The notes: generated by a model not told the origin, from the letters alone. Positions 32,000 through 41,336 are shown, numbered from the stretch's first letter. The stretch: 64,000 nt of DNA from Rhodococcus spelaei (GCF_006704125.1 NZ_VIGH01000002.1:496001-560000); one strand, 5' to 3'. Made by a program: numbers and translations.

Positions 32000-33031
32000 A
32001 TGACCACACCCGACCTCCAGCAGTTGCTCGACACCCAGCACGGACTGATTTCCGCGCCCCAGGCCGCGGCGCACGGCTACACCCGCAAACACGTGCAGTA
32101 CCTCCTCGAGTCCGGGCAGTGGCAGAGGCCGCTGTTCGCCGTCTACGCCGCGACCACCGGACCGTTGACCCGGCCGATGATTCTGCGTGCCGCACTGCTC
32201 TACGGCGGAGGCGCCGCAGTCCTGAGCCACGACACCGCTGCCGAGGAATGGGGCATGGTTCCCGTCGCCCCTGACGCACCCGTCCACCTCACGGTGCCGT
32301 ACGGTCGCTCGGCGCACAGCCAGCCTCCGACGACCATCCGAGTCCCGATCCGTCCGCACGAGCCAGTCCCTCGGATCGGCGAGGTACTGCATCCAGGCGT
32401 CGTGATACACCGGTCGCGCGCCTTCGACCACATCGCCGTCCCCACCGATCCGCCACGAACATCGCTCGCCGACACCGCCCTCGACCTCGCCGTCGCGATG
32501 CCCAGCGCGCGGCAGGCCTACGGGTCGATCGTCGCGAGCGTGACGAATGGGCGAATCGGCCTGTCCCAGATGCGAACCCGCATCGAGAAGCGCAAGCCGC
32601 GACGCTACAACAGGGCGATCGAGGATGCCTGTTCGATGGTCGCCGGCGGCATCCAGTCGGTGCTCGAACTCCACTACGCACTGGACGTCGAGCAGGCCCA
32701 CGGACTTCCCGCGGGCGATCGACAGGGGCCGGTGAACGTCGACGGGGCGACCCTCTACGAGGACGTCCGGTACGCCGTGCTCGGCGCCGACCTCATCGTC
32801 CGACTCGACGGCCACAGGTGGCATTCGTCGCGAAAGGTGAAGCGGCGCGACCGTCGACGCACGAACGCGGCAACCCTGGTCGGTGTCGACCAGTTCGTGT
32901 ACGGCTGGGAAGAGGTTCACGACGAGGCCTGCATGGTGGCCGGCGAAGTGCGGACCATCCTCGAACGCGGCGGGTGGCGTGGCCTCAACCCGTGCCCGAA
33001 CTGTGCGCGCGAAATACCCCGGGTGGGGTGA
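32000..33031 (+). CDS. AbiEi-like / DUF559-like endonuclease-fold protein
   Basis: This 343-residue protein has an N-terminal winged-helix of the AbiEi antitoxin type (LISAPQAAAHGYTRKHVQYLLESGQW, about residues 15-42) and a middle region like AbiEi C-terminal domains (VLSHDTAAEEWGM). The C-terminal restriction-fold DUF559/Vsr-like domain includes VLELHYALD, DLIVRLDGHRWH and RRRTNAATL. Such proteins are common, stand-alone and uncharacterised in actinobacteria. No AbiEii toxin gene is adjacent. The stop codon and last eight residues are supplied by palindromic repeat R4, so the C terminus may have been altered by its insertion. Confidence 0.75.
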   Translation: MTTPDLQQLLDTQHGLISAPQAAAHGYTRKHVQYLLESGQWQRPLFAVYAATTGPLTRPMILRAALLYGGGAAVLSHDTAAEEWGMVPVAPDAPVHLTVPYGRSAHSQPPTTIRVPIRPHEPVPRIGEVLHPGVVIHRSRAFDHIAVPTDPPRTSLADTALDLAVAMPSARQAYGSIVASVTNGRIGLSQMRTRIEKRKPRRYNRAIEDACSMVAGGIQSVLELHYALDVEQAHGLPAGDRQGPVNVDGATLYEDVRYAVLGADLIVRLDGHRWHSSRKVKRRDRRRTNAATLVGVDQFVYGWEEVHDEACMVAGEVRTILERGGWRGLNPCPNCAREIPRVG

Positions 33032-33056
33032 ACGGCGCGCACAGGCGCGGAGCGCC
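32999..33056 (-). repeat. Palindromic repeat copy R4, overlapping a coding 3' end
   Basis: This copy is inverted relative to R1-R3: AACTGTGCGCGC, centre ACCCC...GGGGTG, GCGCGCACAGG, then CGCGGAGCGCC. The stop codon of the AbiEi-like gene (33029-33031) falls inside it. Confidence 0.8.
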
Positions 33057-33369
33057 GAACGACCCCCGAGCCATACCGCGCGACGGACGCTTGTCGTCGT
33101 GCGGTCCCGGTCGGAATTACCGGGGGCTCGGGGGCCGGGTGACTGCCTGAGATTCGCCAGCCGCAGACGCGCACGGAGCACCCTTCTGCTCCGCAGGCTC
33201 CGCTCTCGCGAATTCCACTCAGCGGTAGCGGCTAGCGGACAGCCACCTCACGCGTCCTGTAGTTCTTCAACTTCAGACCACCTCCTTCCTCGTGTACCGA
33301 CGAAAGTACGCCCGCCGTCGGCACCGCGCAATCGATTAAATTCGGCGCCCTGCCAGCGGGGATACGCTT
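33032..33369. other. Convergent intergenic region with long hairpin
   Basis: There is no gene in these 338 bases, which lie between two convergent 3' ends. They hold the rest of repeat R4 and a long imperfect hairpin at 33063-33134 (outer arms CCCCCGAGCC and GGCTCGGGGG, inner CGCGACG-type pairing), probably a terminator. The remaining 230 bases are moderately lower in GC than neighbours and show no ORF with a ribosome site, no clear promoter and no tRNA. Confidence 0.6.
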
Positions 33370-33906
33370 CTACACCGGTGCGGAACCTGCTTCGCCGAAG
33401 GTGTGCCAGTAGTCCGCGAACCGGCTGCGCACGGTGGGGTCGCTGACGGTCCCGCCCGGCCCGACCGCCTCCCGGGGCACCGGCAACTCGATACACGCAC
33501 GTTCACGAAGGTCGACGTCGACGTAACCGAGCACCGTGCGGAGCGCGTCGGCGGCCCCTCGTCCGCGACCGGTCGCGGCGACGTTGATCCACGCCGCGGG
33601 CCTGCCCGTCATCTCGGTGCCCCCGACCGTCCAGTCGAGCAGGTTCTTGAGACTGCCTGGCAGGGTGCCCGCGTACTCCGGGGTGCAGAAGACGACGCCG
33701 TCCGTCGACGCGATGGCCCGGCGGAGGTCCGCCACCGCGGGCGGGAGCGGATCGGTGTCGTCGTCGGGGTTGAACATCGGCAGCGTCGCCAGGCCCTCGT
33801 ACACCACGGCGCTCGACCCTGCCGGCGCCTCCTCGCGCAGCGTCGCGAGGGCGGCACCGTTAGTGGATCCCGCCCGGGTACTGCCCGAGATCAACAACAG
33901 TCGCAT
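33370..33906 (-). CDS. NADPH-dependent FMN reductase family protein
   Basis: This 178-residue flavodoxin-like reductase has the FMN phosphate-binding loop LLISGSTRAGSTNGAAL at residues 4-20 and the motif FCTPEYAGTLPGSLKNLLDW (about 73-92), diagnostic of the NADPH-dependent FMN reductase family. It likely reduces FMN, quinones or azo/chromate compounds in the cytoplasm. It starts at ATG 33906 and appears monocistronic, with repeat R5 85 bp upstream. Confidence 0.92.
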   Translation of the reverse strand: MRLLLISGSTRAGSTNGAALATLREEAPAGSSAVVYEGLATLPMFNPDDDTDPLPPAVADLRRAIASTDGVVFCTPEYAGTLPGSLKNLLDWTVGGTEMTGRPAAWINVAATGRGRGAADALRTVLGYVDVDLRERACIELPVPREAVGPGGTVSDPTVRSRFADYWHTFGEAGSAPV

Positions 33907-33990
33907 CGGCGTCCTCCGAATCGGCGCCCGCGCACCGGGTCACGAGGGTCGACGTTACCGCCCGACCGACGGGCCACCGGAACCGGAATG

Positions 33991-34048
33991 AACTGTGCGC
34001 GTTCGGTACCCCGACCGGGGTGAACGGCGCGCACGGGCGGCGGAGCCG
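33991..34048 (-). repeat. Palindromic repeat copy R5
   Basis: AACTGTGCGCG, centre TACCCCGACCGGGGTGAACG, GCGCGCACGGG, then the CGGCGGAGCCGC mini-hairpin, in the same orientation as R4. It ends 4 bp from the lipase stop, so it lies at that gene's 3' end. Confidence 0.82.
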
Positions 34049-34051
34049 CGA

Positions 34052-35272
34052 TCAGCAGGTGGACGGGGCGGGATCGCCGCGGAAGCGGCCCTCCATCCAA
34101 TCGATGGCCTGCGGCAGACCGAGGACCGCCGCGGACAGGTGATCCGGAGTCGGCGTGAGCAGCGACTGCACTGGTGTCCCCGCAGCGCAGTAGCGGTGCA
34201 GGGTGTTGTCGATGGCGTCGACCGGGATCAGGCCGTCGATCGGGCTGTGCCACTCGAAGATCGGCGCTTTCGGGATGCCCGGGTACAGCTCGAGGCTGTT
34301 CTCGTCCATCACTTTCCACGCCGCCGGATCGTCCATGAAGTTCTGCTTGTCGGTCATCTGCGCCGCGCTGCGGCCGATGCCCCAGAACATGATCTCGTTG
34401 GTGCAGCCGTTGCCGATCCGCTCCTGGAGCTCACGACCCTGGTCGTTGAGCAGGGCCGTGACGTTCATCCGGTCGGGGTACTCGCGCTCGAGGCCCAGCG
34501 CGGCCGCCATCGCGAGACCGAACGCCGGGTGCGGATTGGTGCCCAGCGCCGAGGCCATCTTCCCCAGGTTCATCGGCACACCGCCCTCGGCCGCACCGAC
34601 GATGTTCAGTTCGGGTGCGTAGGTCGGCGCCAGCGCGGCCGCCCACGCGGTCGCCATTCCGCCGCCGGAGTATCCGCCGAGGCCGACCTTGCTGTGCGTC
34701 ACCTGCAGTTCCGGCACCCGCTGTACCGCGCGGATGCCGTCGAGGGTGATCTGGCCGCCGAGCTTGGCTGCGCCGTAGGCCATCCGCGGGCCGAGGTGGT
34801 CCGGAAGCGCGACCGCCCAGCCACGGGCCAGTGCGATGTTCAGGCCGGGTGCCTCCCGGATCTGGGTGAACCAGTCCGTCGTGTAGAGCTCGGTGGCGAT
34901 CTTGCACTTGTTGCCGAGCGCATTGATGATGTGCTGGTACGACATCAGCGGAGCGTCGGGAACGTGGTTCGGGGGCATCAGGAAGGTCGTGTTCGCCGCC
35001 ATCGGCCTGCCCTCGGAATCCGTTGTCCGGAACAGCAGTTCCCACACCGCACTGCCGGGGAAGTACAGATTCGGAGGCATCTGCCGGATCTTGAGTACAT
35101 CGCCGGGGGCGTGCGCGGCGAGATCGGGCGGTGCACTGAAGAACGGGTCCGGGTCCGCGACCGGATAGATCGGCAGAGCGGCAGCGCTGCCCACCCCCAC
35201 CGTCGCGACTGCCAGCGTCGACGCCAATCCGACCACGATGCCGCCGACCAGCCTGCGAATCAACGTTCCCAT
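34052..35272 (-). CDS. Secreted lipase (LIP family)
   Basis: This 406-residue exported hydrolase has a signal peptide with basic start MGTLIRRLVGG, hydrophobic core, and likely cleavage after ALA-type residues near 32. The secretory-lipase domain has the nucleophile elbow GLGGYSGGGMATAW (Ser202), an acid residue in HSPIDGLIP, and a C-terminal His in PTPDHLSA. The family hydrolyses triacylglycerols and related esters outside the cell. ATG 35272 is preceded by GGGGAG; the ORF could extend six codons upstream without a ribosome site. A single cysteine near the end (PSTC) may pair with an earlier one. Confidence 0.88.
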   Translation of the reverse strand: MGTLIRRLVGGIVVGLASTLAVATVGVGSAAALPIYPVADPDPFFSAPPDLAAHAPGDVLKIRQMPPNLYFPGSAVWELLFRTTDSEGRPMAANTTFLMPPNHVPDAPLMSYQHIINALGNKCKIATELYTTDWFTQIREAPGLNIALARGWAVALPDHLGPRMAYGAAKLGGQITLDGIRAVQRVPELQVTHSKVGLGGYSGGGMATAWAAALAPTYAPELNIVGAAEGGVPMNLGKMASALGTNPHPAFGLAMAAALGLEREYPDRMNVTALLNDQGRELQERIGNGCTNEIMFWGIGRSAAQMTDKQNFMDDPAAWKVMDENSLELYPGIPKAPIFEWHSPIDGLIPVDAIDNTLHRYCAAGTPVQSLLTPTPDHLSAAVLGLPQAIDWMEGRFRGDPAPSTC

Positions 35273-35358
35273 GGACCACTCCCCAGTCATCAGGACGTTC
35301 GATCGAGCATGTCGCGAGAACTATGCCAGGGCGCCCGGACCGCTCACCGGTTTTTCTG

Positions 35359-37110
35359 TCACTGCTTGGTCTCGACGACGCCAGGTTCGGTCTCGATTCG
35401 GTCACGCCCGCCGGGCGTCGCCGACCCGCCGACGCCGACCTCGAACACCCGGTCGGCGCCGCTCTCGCTCGGCAACTGATGGGTCACCACGACCACCGAC
35501 CGGCCCGGGCCGACGAGAGTCCCGCCGCGATCGAGCAGGGCCCGCAGGATCGCGTCGCCGTCCTCCGCGTCGAGGTGCTCGGTCGGCTCGTCCAGCAGCA
35601 GCACGCTCGCCGGCGAGACCAGCGCCCGCGCCAGCAGCAGTCGTCGGCGCTGGCCACCCGACACCGATCGTCCGCCCGCGGCCAGCGTGGTGTGCACGCC
35701 GTCGGGCAGCTCTTCGACCCACGTACCGAGCCCGACCGCCGTCAGCGCGGCGAGTGCCGCGGCTTCGTCCAGGTCGCCGCGCGCCACCCGCAGGTTCTCG
35801 AGCAGGGACGTGTCGAACAGGTGCGCGTCCTCCGCGAAGAACCCGACCTCCCGCCGCAGCGACACCGGGTCGATCCGGCCGACGGCGTCCCCGTTGACCG
35901 TCACGGTGCCACCGCGCGGGGCGAGCAGTCCCGCCAGCGTCATCAGCAGCGTGGTCTTGCCCGCCCCGCTGGGCCCGACGATCGCGACGCGCGCGCCGGG
36001 CGGCAGGTCCAGGTCCAGCGGCGCGGTCTCCGATCCGCGCATCCGTTCGGCCGTGGGCCAGCCGCACCGCACCGACTCCGCACGCAGGTGGACCGGCGCG
36101 CTCAGCTCGACACCGCCTGCGGGACCGGCATTTTCGCCCGACCGGTCGAGCAGGTCCAGTATCCGCACCGCGGCCAGGCGGGCCCGCGTCAATGCGACCG
36201 CCGCCGCGGGCAACGCGGAGGTCGCCTCGAATGAGGCGAGCGGGACGAGGACCAGGATCGCCAGCGACATCGGCGTCATCGCGCCCGGCGAACCACCCTC
36301 CGTTCCGTACAGGGTGATGCCGATCAGCAGCGAACCGAGCACACTGGCCCCGATCGCGAGCGGGGTCGCGGCCCCGGCGAACGCGGACGGTGTCGCCGCC
36401 CGGTCGGTGGCCCGGACCACCTCGCCGTCCCAGCCGCGGGCCCGCAGGACGGTCTCGTCCAGCCGGCCCGCCACCCGTAGTTCCGCGGCGTGGTCGAGGG
36501 CGAGGACCGCGGTCTCGGCGAACCGCGCCGACGCCAGCGCGCCGTCCGCCTCGGCCATCCGGGCGGCCCGCGCGGACAGCATCGGCGCCAGCACGCCGGA
36601 CACGGCGAGCGCGATCGCGAGCACCAGGGCGGCCGCGGGTGAGATCAGCGCCAGCCCGACGACGGCCGCGACCGCCAGCACGACCGACACCGCCATCGGG
36701 ATCAGCGCCCGCACCACCACGTCACCGAGCGCGTCGACGTCCGCACCGGTGCGCGCGAGCAGGTCACCGCGGCGAAGCCCGGCGACCGCGGCCGGGTCCC
36801 CGGCGGCGAGCCTGCGGTAGATCCCCGCCCGGGCCGCGACGGTGCCGCGCAGCGCGGCGTCGTGGGTGGCGAGGCGTTCGAGGTACCGGAACAGGCCGCG
36901 CGAGATGCCGAGCGCACGCACTGCCACCACCGCGACCGACAGGTCGAGCACCGGCGGCATCTGCCATGCCCGGGTGATCAGCCACGCGGACAGTGCGGCC
37001 AGTGCGAGGGCGCTGCCCAGGGTCGCCACGCCCGCCGCGACGGCAGCCAGGACGCGTCGTGGGTTCAGCTCGAGCAGCCGCAGGGCGCGCAACAACGGGT
37101 CGCGGGTCAT
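35359..37110 (-). CDS. cydC: ABC transporter CydC, cytochrome bd assembly
   Basis: This 583-residue half-transporter fuses six transmembrane helices (residues 1-310) to an ATPase domain with Walker A GPSGAGKT, signature SVSGGQRRR and Walker B VLLLDEP. It works with CydD as a thiol/haem exporter needed for cytochrome bd assembly. The ATG at 37110 overlaps the cydD stop codon (ATGA), replacing a longer upstream reading. It is the last gene of cydABDC. Confidence 0.94.
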   Translation of the reverse strand: MTRDPLLRALRLLELNPRRVLAAVAAGVATLGSALALAALSAWLITRAWQMPPVLDLSVAVVAVRALGISRGLFRYLERLATHDAALRGTVAARAGIYRRLAAGDPAAVAGLRRGDLLARTGADVDALGDVVVRALIPMAVSVVLAVAAVVGLALISPAAALVLAIALAVSGVLAPMLSARAARMAEADGALASARFAETAVLALDHAAELRVAGRLDETVLRARGWDGEVVRATDRAATPSAFAGAATPLAIGASVLGSLLIGITLYGTEGGSPGAMTPMSLAILVLVPLASFEATSALPAAAVALTRARLAAVRILDLLDRSGENAGPAGGVELSAPVHLRAESVRCGWPTAERMRGSETAPLDLDLPPGARVAIVGPSGAGKTTLLMTLAGLLAPRGGTVTVNGDAVGRIDPVSLRREVGFFAEDAHLFDTSLLENLRVARGDLDEAAALAALTAVGLGTWVEELPDGVHTTLAAGGRSVSGGQRRRLLLARALVSPASVLLLDEPTEHLDAEDGDAILRALLDRGGTLVGPGRSVVVVTHQLPSESGADRVFEVGVGGSATPGGRDRIETEPGVVETKQ

Positions 37111-38807
37111 GCGGGCACTCCCGAGTCGGAGGCGACGGTCACCACGGTGTCGCCCGCGGCGAGGACGGTCGGGCGGTGCCCGACCATCACCACGGTGGCC
37201 CCGCGAGCCGCCAGTGCGCGCACCGAGGCGAGCACCCGCGCCTCCGTCTCCGGATCGAGGTGGGCGGTCGGTTCGTCGAGCAGCACCAGGCGTGAGTCGG
37301 AGAGCAACAGCCGGGTCAGCGCCAGGCGCTGCCGCTGACCGAGCGACAGGCCGAGTCCGCCCACACCGACGCGGGTGTCCCAACCGTCGGGCAGCTCTGC
37401 CAGCACCTGATCGAACCCCGTTGCCGCGCACGCCTTGTCCACCAGTTCGGGGTGCGCGTCGAGCGGTCCGGTGAGGTCGAGGTTCTCGCGCAGGGTCCCG
37501 GGGATCAGCACCGGATGCTGCGGCAGCCAGGTCAGTTCGCGCCACCACCTCACACGGTCGAGATCGCGCACCGGGGTTCCGCCGACCGTCACCTCACCCT
37601 CGTCGGGTTCGGCCAGTCCGAGGATCAGTTGCAGCGCGGTGGATTTCCCGGCCCCGTTCGCGCCGGTGAATACGGTGACCCGAGCGGCCTCGAGCGTCGC
37701 GTCGAGACCGCGCGGCGCCGAACCCGCACGGGTACGGACGCCGACCCCGCGCAGCACGACCGGCCCGGCCGGTACCGCCGACATCGCGGCGCGACCGGAT
37801 TCGCTGTGCTCGTCGAGGACCCCGAACGCCTTGTCCGCCGCGGCCATTCCGTCGTCGGCGGCGTGGAACTGGGCACCGACCATCCGCAGCGGCAGGTACA
37901 CCTCGGGCGCGAGGACCAGTGCGATCACACCGGCACGCAGGCCCATGTCACCGAACACCAGCCGCAGCCCGATGCTCACCGCCACGAGCGCGACCGACAG
38001 GGTCGCGAGCAGTTCGAGCACCATCGAGGACAGGAAGGCCACCCGCAGCGAGGCCATCGTCGTACGCCGATGTGCGTCGCCGAGTTCGCGCACGCGCCTC
38101 TCGGGACCCCGCTCGCGTCCCAGTGCCCGCAGCGTCGGCAGCCCGGCCAGCAGGTCCAGCAGCTGCGCCGACAGCGCCGTCATCGTCTTCAGCGAGGCCG
38201 CGGCCCGGCCCTTGGTGAGCAGTCCGACGAGGATCATGAAGATCGGGATCAACGGCAGTGTGATCACGACGACGACCGCGGACGTGGTGTCCACGAACAG
38301 GATCACCAGCAGTGTCAGCGGGGTGACGGTGACCGCGAGCAGCAGCGCGGGCAGGTACCCGGTGAGGTAGGCGCGCAGCCCCTCGATGCCACGGGTCAGG
38401 ACGGTGGCAACTTCGTCGCGCCGCGGGTCGAGTTCGCGTGAAGGCAGCGCGGTCGCCGCGGTGAGCACCTCGGCGCGCAGTTCGCCGATCACCCTCGACG
38501 CCGACCGGTGCGCGTACCGGGTGTGTGCCCACGTCGCCACCGTCCGCACCGCGATCGCGCAGGCCAGCACGATCAGTTCTGCGCTCCAGGCGCCGACCGA
38601 ACGTGCGGTCGGGTCGGTGATCACACCGGCCAGCACGGTCCCGATCATCAACGCCGAGACCACGACGGTGGCCGTGACGACCAGCGAGAGAACGACGGTG
38701 AGAACGAGGTACCCGCGAGCCGAACGCGAGTACTGCCACAACCGGGGGTCCACCGGGCCGCGCCTGCGGGTCTGCGGTGCGGGCGCGGCCGGTGCGTCGA
38801 GCGACAT
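37107..38807 (-). CDS. cydD: ABC transporter CydD, cytochrome bd assembly
   Basis: This 566-residue partner of CydC has an N-terminal membrane domain and a C-terminal ATPase with GANGAGKS, LSLGQRQR and LVLLDEP. An alanine/proline-rich N terminus precedes the first helix. It starts immediately at the end of cydB (adjacent codons) and overlaps cydC by 4 bp, so stoichiometric translation is expected. The order cydA-B-D-C matches the mycobacterial operon. Confidence 0.94.
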   Translation of the reverse strand: MSLDAPAAPAPQTRRRGPVDPRLWQYSRSARGYLVLTVVLSLVVTATVVVSALMIGTVLAGVITDPTARSVGAWSAELIVLACAIAVRTVATWAHTRYAHRSASRVIGELRAEVLTAATALPSRELDPRRDEVATVLTRGIEGLRAYLTGYLPALLLAVTVTPLTLLVILFVDTTSAVVVVITLPLIPIFMILVGLLTKGRAAASLKTMTALSAQLLDLLAGLPTLRALGRERGPERRVRELGDAHRRTTMASLRVAFLSSMVLELLATLSVALVAVSIGLRLVFGDMGLRAGVIALVLAPEVYLPLRMVGAQFHAADDGMAAADKAFGVLDEHSESGRAAMSAVPAGPVVLRGVGVRTRAGSAPRGLDATLEAARVTVFTGANGAGKSTALQLILGLAEPDEGEVTVGGTPVRDLDRVRWWRELTWLPQHPVLIPGTLRENLDLTGPLDAHPELVDKACAATGFDQVLAELPDGWDTRVGVGGLGLSLGQRQRLALTRLLLSDSRLVLLDEPTAHLDPETEARVLASVRALAARGATVVMVGHRPTVLAAGDTVVTVASDSGVPA

Positions 38808-39830
38808 CTAGCGCGACTTCAGGGGCAGACCGATCGACGGCGGGATGTGCGCGGTCGAAATACGCTGGCGGAACACCCAGTACGTCCAGCCCTGGTAGAT
38901 GATCACCACGGGCGTCATGAACGCGGCGGCCCAGGTCATCACCTTCAGCGTGTACGGGCTCGACGAGGCGTTGTAGATGGTCAGGCTGTAGGCGTCGTCG
39001 GTGGTCGAGGGCATCAGGTACGGGTACAGCGAACCGAACAGCAGTGCCACCGCGGCGATCACCGCGACGGTGGTGAGCGCGAACGCCCAGCCCTCGCGCG
39101 CCTTCGCGGTGAGCGCGACCACCCCGACCAGTGCGGCCGCCGCGACGGCGACCAGGATCCAGGTCCAGCCCTTGCCGTGCGCGAGCTGCGTCCACAGCGC
39201 GAACGCACCGGCCACCACGACTGCCGGGATGGACAGTCGCGCAGCAACTTTCACCGCGTCCTCACGCACCTCCCCGGATGTCTTCAGGGCGAGGAACACC
39301 GCCCCGTGCAGCGCGAACACGATGGCCGTGGTCGCCCCGCCGAGCAGAGCGTACGGATTGAGCAGCTCGAAGAACGAGGACGTGACCTTCTTGTTCTCGT
39401 CGATTCCCACGCCCCGGACGATGTTCGCGAACGCCACGCCCCACAGGACGGCAGGCACCCAGGAGCCGATCATGATGCCGAGGTCGGCGCGGGCCCGCCA
39501 CGTCGGGTCGTCGATCTTGCCGCGCCACTCGATCGCGCAGATCCGCAGGATCAGCGCCACCAGGATCAGCAGCAGCGGTAGGTAGAAGCCGGAGAACAGC
39601 GTCGCGTACCACTCCGGGAACGCCGCGAACAGTGCGCCGCCCGCGGTGATCAGCCACACCTCGTTGCCGTCCCACACCGGACCGATCGTGTTGAGCAGCA
39701 CCCGCCGTCGGGTGTCGGTCCGCCCGAGCACCGGGAACAACATGCCGACACCGAAGTCGAAGCCCTCCAGCACGAAGTAGCCGATGAAGAGCACCGCGAT
39801 GGCAATGAACCAGAATTCCTGCAGTCCCAT
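38808..39830 (-). CDS. cydB: Cytochrome bd ubiquinol/menaquinol oxidase subunit II
   Basis: This 340-residue membrane subunit of the high-affinity terminal oxidase has eight or nine transmembrane helices, the diagnostic start FWFIAIAVLFIGYFVLEGFDFG, and the motif RRVLLNTIGPVWDGNEVWLITAGGALFAAFP. It scaffolds the haems carried by CydA. It lies 9 bp after cydA. Cytochrome bd operates under low oxygen and is resistant to NO and sulfide. Confidence 0.96.
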   Translation of the reverse strand: MGLQEFWFIAIAVLFIGYFVLEGFDFGVGMLFPVLGRTDTRRRVLLNTIGPVWDGNEVWLITAGGALFAAFPEWYATLFSGFYLPLLLILVALILRICAIEWRGKIDDPTWRARADLGIMIGSWVPAVLWGVAFANIVRGVGIDENKKVTSSFFELLNPYALLGGATTAIVFALHGAVFLALKTSGEVREDAVKVAARLSIPAVVVAGAFALWTQLAHGKGWTWILVAVAAAALVGVVALTAKAREGWAFALTTVAVIAAVALLFGSLYPYLMPSTTDDAYSLTIYNASSSPYTLKVMTWAAAFMTPVVIIYQGWTYWVFRQRISTAHIPPSIGLPLKSR

Positions 39831-39839
39831 GGCCGGCTC

Positions 39840-41336
39840 CTAGTAGGCGAACGAGAGTTGCTTGGGGGTGCCCGAGTCGTCGGGTTCGGGTGGGCCCTCG
39901 CCCGGCGGGTGCGCATCGTGCGGCAGTGGGCCCTCGATGGCGTAGCGGCGGATCAGCCAGAACCAGACCACGCCCAGCGCCGCGTACAGGACGGTGAACA
40001 CGATCAGCGAGGTCCAGACCAGCGCGGTCGGGTGGTCGGACACGCCCTGGTTCACCATCAGCCGGATCTGGTCCACGCCGGTGGGATTCGGCGCCACCAC
40101 CCAGGGCTGGCGACCCATCTCGGTGAACACCCAGCCGGCGCTGTTGCCGAGGAACGGCGTCGGGATCATCAGGATCGACAGCCAGCCGAACCACTTCTTG
40201 TCGGGTACGCGGCCACCGCGGGTCATCCACAGCCCGACCACCGCGAGCAGCGCCGAGCCGGCCGCCCAGCCGATCATCGCGCGGAAGGTCCAGTAGGTGA
40301 CGAACAGGTTGGGCTTGTAGTTACCCGGGCCGTACTGCGCTTCCATCCGGGCCTGGATCTCGGTGACGCCCTCGACGGTGGCGTTGAAGTCGTTCTTCGC
40401 CAGGAAGGAGGTCAGACCGGGGACCGTGATGAGGTGGGTGATGTTGTCGCAGTTGTTGTGAGTGCCGACGGTGAGGATCGAGAATCCGGCGCCGGTCTCG
40501 GTGTGGCACAGCGACTCCGCGGAGGCCATCTTCATCGGCTGCTGCTCGAACATGAGCTTGCCCTGGATGTCGCCGGTGATCGCGAGGGCGACTCCCGAGG
40601 CGACCATCACCCACAGCGCGAAGATCGTGACGGGCCGGAACATGGTGCGCGCGGCGGACTCCCGCTCGGCGGCGACCGCGGTGTCCGTGGTCTCCTTCGC
40701 CTTTCGCATGTTGCGCACCATCCACCATCCACCGATGCCCGCGACGAAGGTGCCCGCGGTCAGGAACGCTCCGGCCACGACGTGCGGGAAGGCCGCCAGC
40801 GCAGTGTTGTTGGTCAGCAGGGTCCAGATACTCGTGAGCTCCGCGCGCCCCTTCTCCGGGTTGTAGACCGCCCCGACCGGGTGCTGCATGAACGAGTTGG
40901 CCGCGATGATGAAGAATGCCGACGCGTTGACGCCGATCGCGACGAGCCAAATGGTCGCCAGGTGAACGAGTTTCGGAAGCCGGCCCCAGCCGAAGATCCA
41001 GAGCCCGATGAAGGTGGACTCGAGGAAGAACGCGACCAGACCCTCGAGCGCGAGGGGCGCGCCGAACACGTCGCCGACGAACCGGGAGTATTCGCTCCAG
41101 TTCATCCCGAACTGGAACTCCTGCACGATCCCGGTGGCGACGCCGAGCGCGAAGTTGATGAGGAACAGCTTGCCGAAGAACTTGGTCAGTCGGTACCAGT
41201 GGTCCTTCTTGGTGACCACCCACATCGTCTGCATGACGGCGATCAGCGGCGCGAGACCGATGGTCAGGGGCACCAGAATGAAGTGGTAGACCGTCGTGAT
41301 TCCGAACTGCCAGCGTGAGACATCCAGTGCGTCCAT
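39840..41336 (-). CDS. cydA: Cytochrome bd oxidase subunit I
   Basis: This 498-residue haem-bearing subunit begins MDALDVSRWQFGITTVYHF, with His18 as the high-spin haem ligand region. It has AAFPHVVAG, a ligand to haem b558, the quinol-loop motif GRQPW and a C-terminal charged tail. I start at ATG 41336, which has GGGAG 5 nt upstream; an upstream in-frame extension is unlikely. The promoter (41447-41477) contains a 19-bp palindrome between -35 and -10, implying repression. Confidence 0.96.
   Translation of the reverse strand: MDALDVSRWQFGITTVYHFILVPLTIGLAPLIAVMQTMWVVTKKDHWYRLTKFFGKLFLINFALGVATGIVQEFQFGMNWSEYSRFVGDVFGAPLALEGLVAFFLESTFIGLWIFGWGRLPKLVHLATIWLVAIGVNASAFFIIAANSFMQHPVGAVYNPEKGRAELTSIWTLLTNNTALAAFPHVVAGAFLTAGTFVAGIGGWWMVRNMRKAKETTDTAVAAERESAARTMFRPVTIFALWVMVASGVALAITGDIQGKLMFEQQPMKMASAESLCHTETGAGFSILTVGTHNNCDNITHLITVPGLTSFLAKNDFNATVEGVTEIQARMEAQYGPGNYKPNLFVTYWTFRAMIGWAAGSALLAVVGLWMTRGGRVPDKKWFGWLSILMIPTPFLGNSAGWVFTEMGRQPWVVAPNPTGVDQIRLMVNQGVSDHPTALVWTSLIVFTVLYAALGVVWFWLIRRYAIEGPLPHDAHPPGEGPPEPDDSGTPKQLSFAY

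Noticed and set aside
25019-34048. GTTCACC motifs inside the palindromic repeats as extra PHO boxes
   Set aside because: The motifs are inverted, not direct 11-nt repeats, and lie at gene 3' ends.
25019-34048. The five repeats as a CRISPR array
   Set aside because: They are dispersed, in both orientations, separated by genes, and there are no cas genes.
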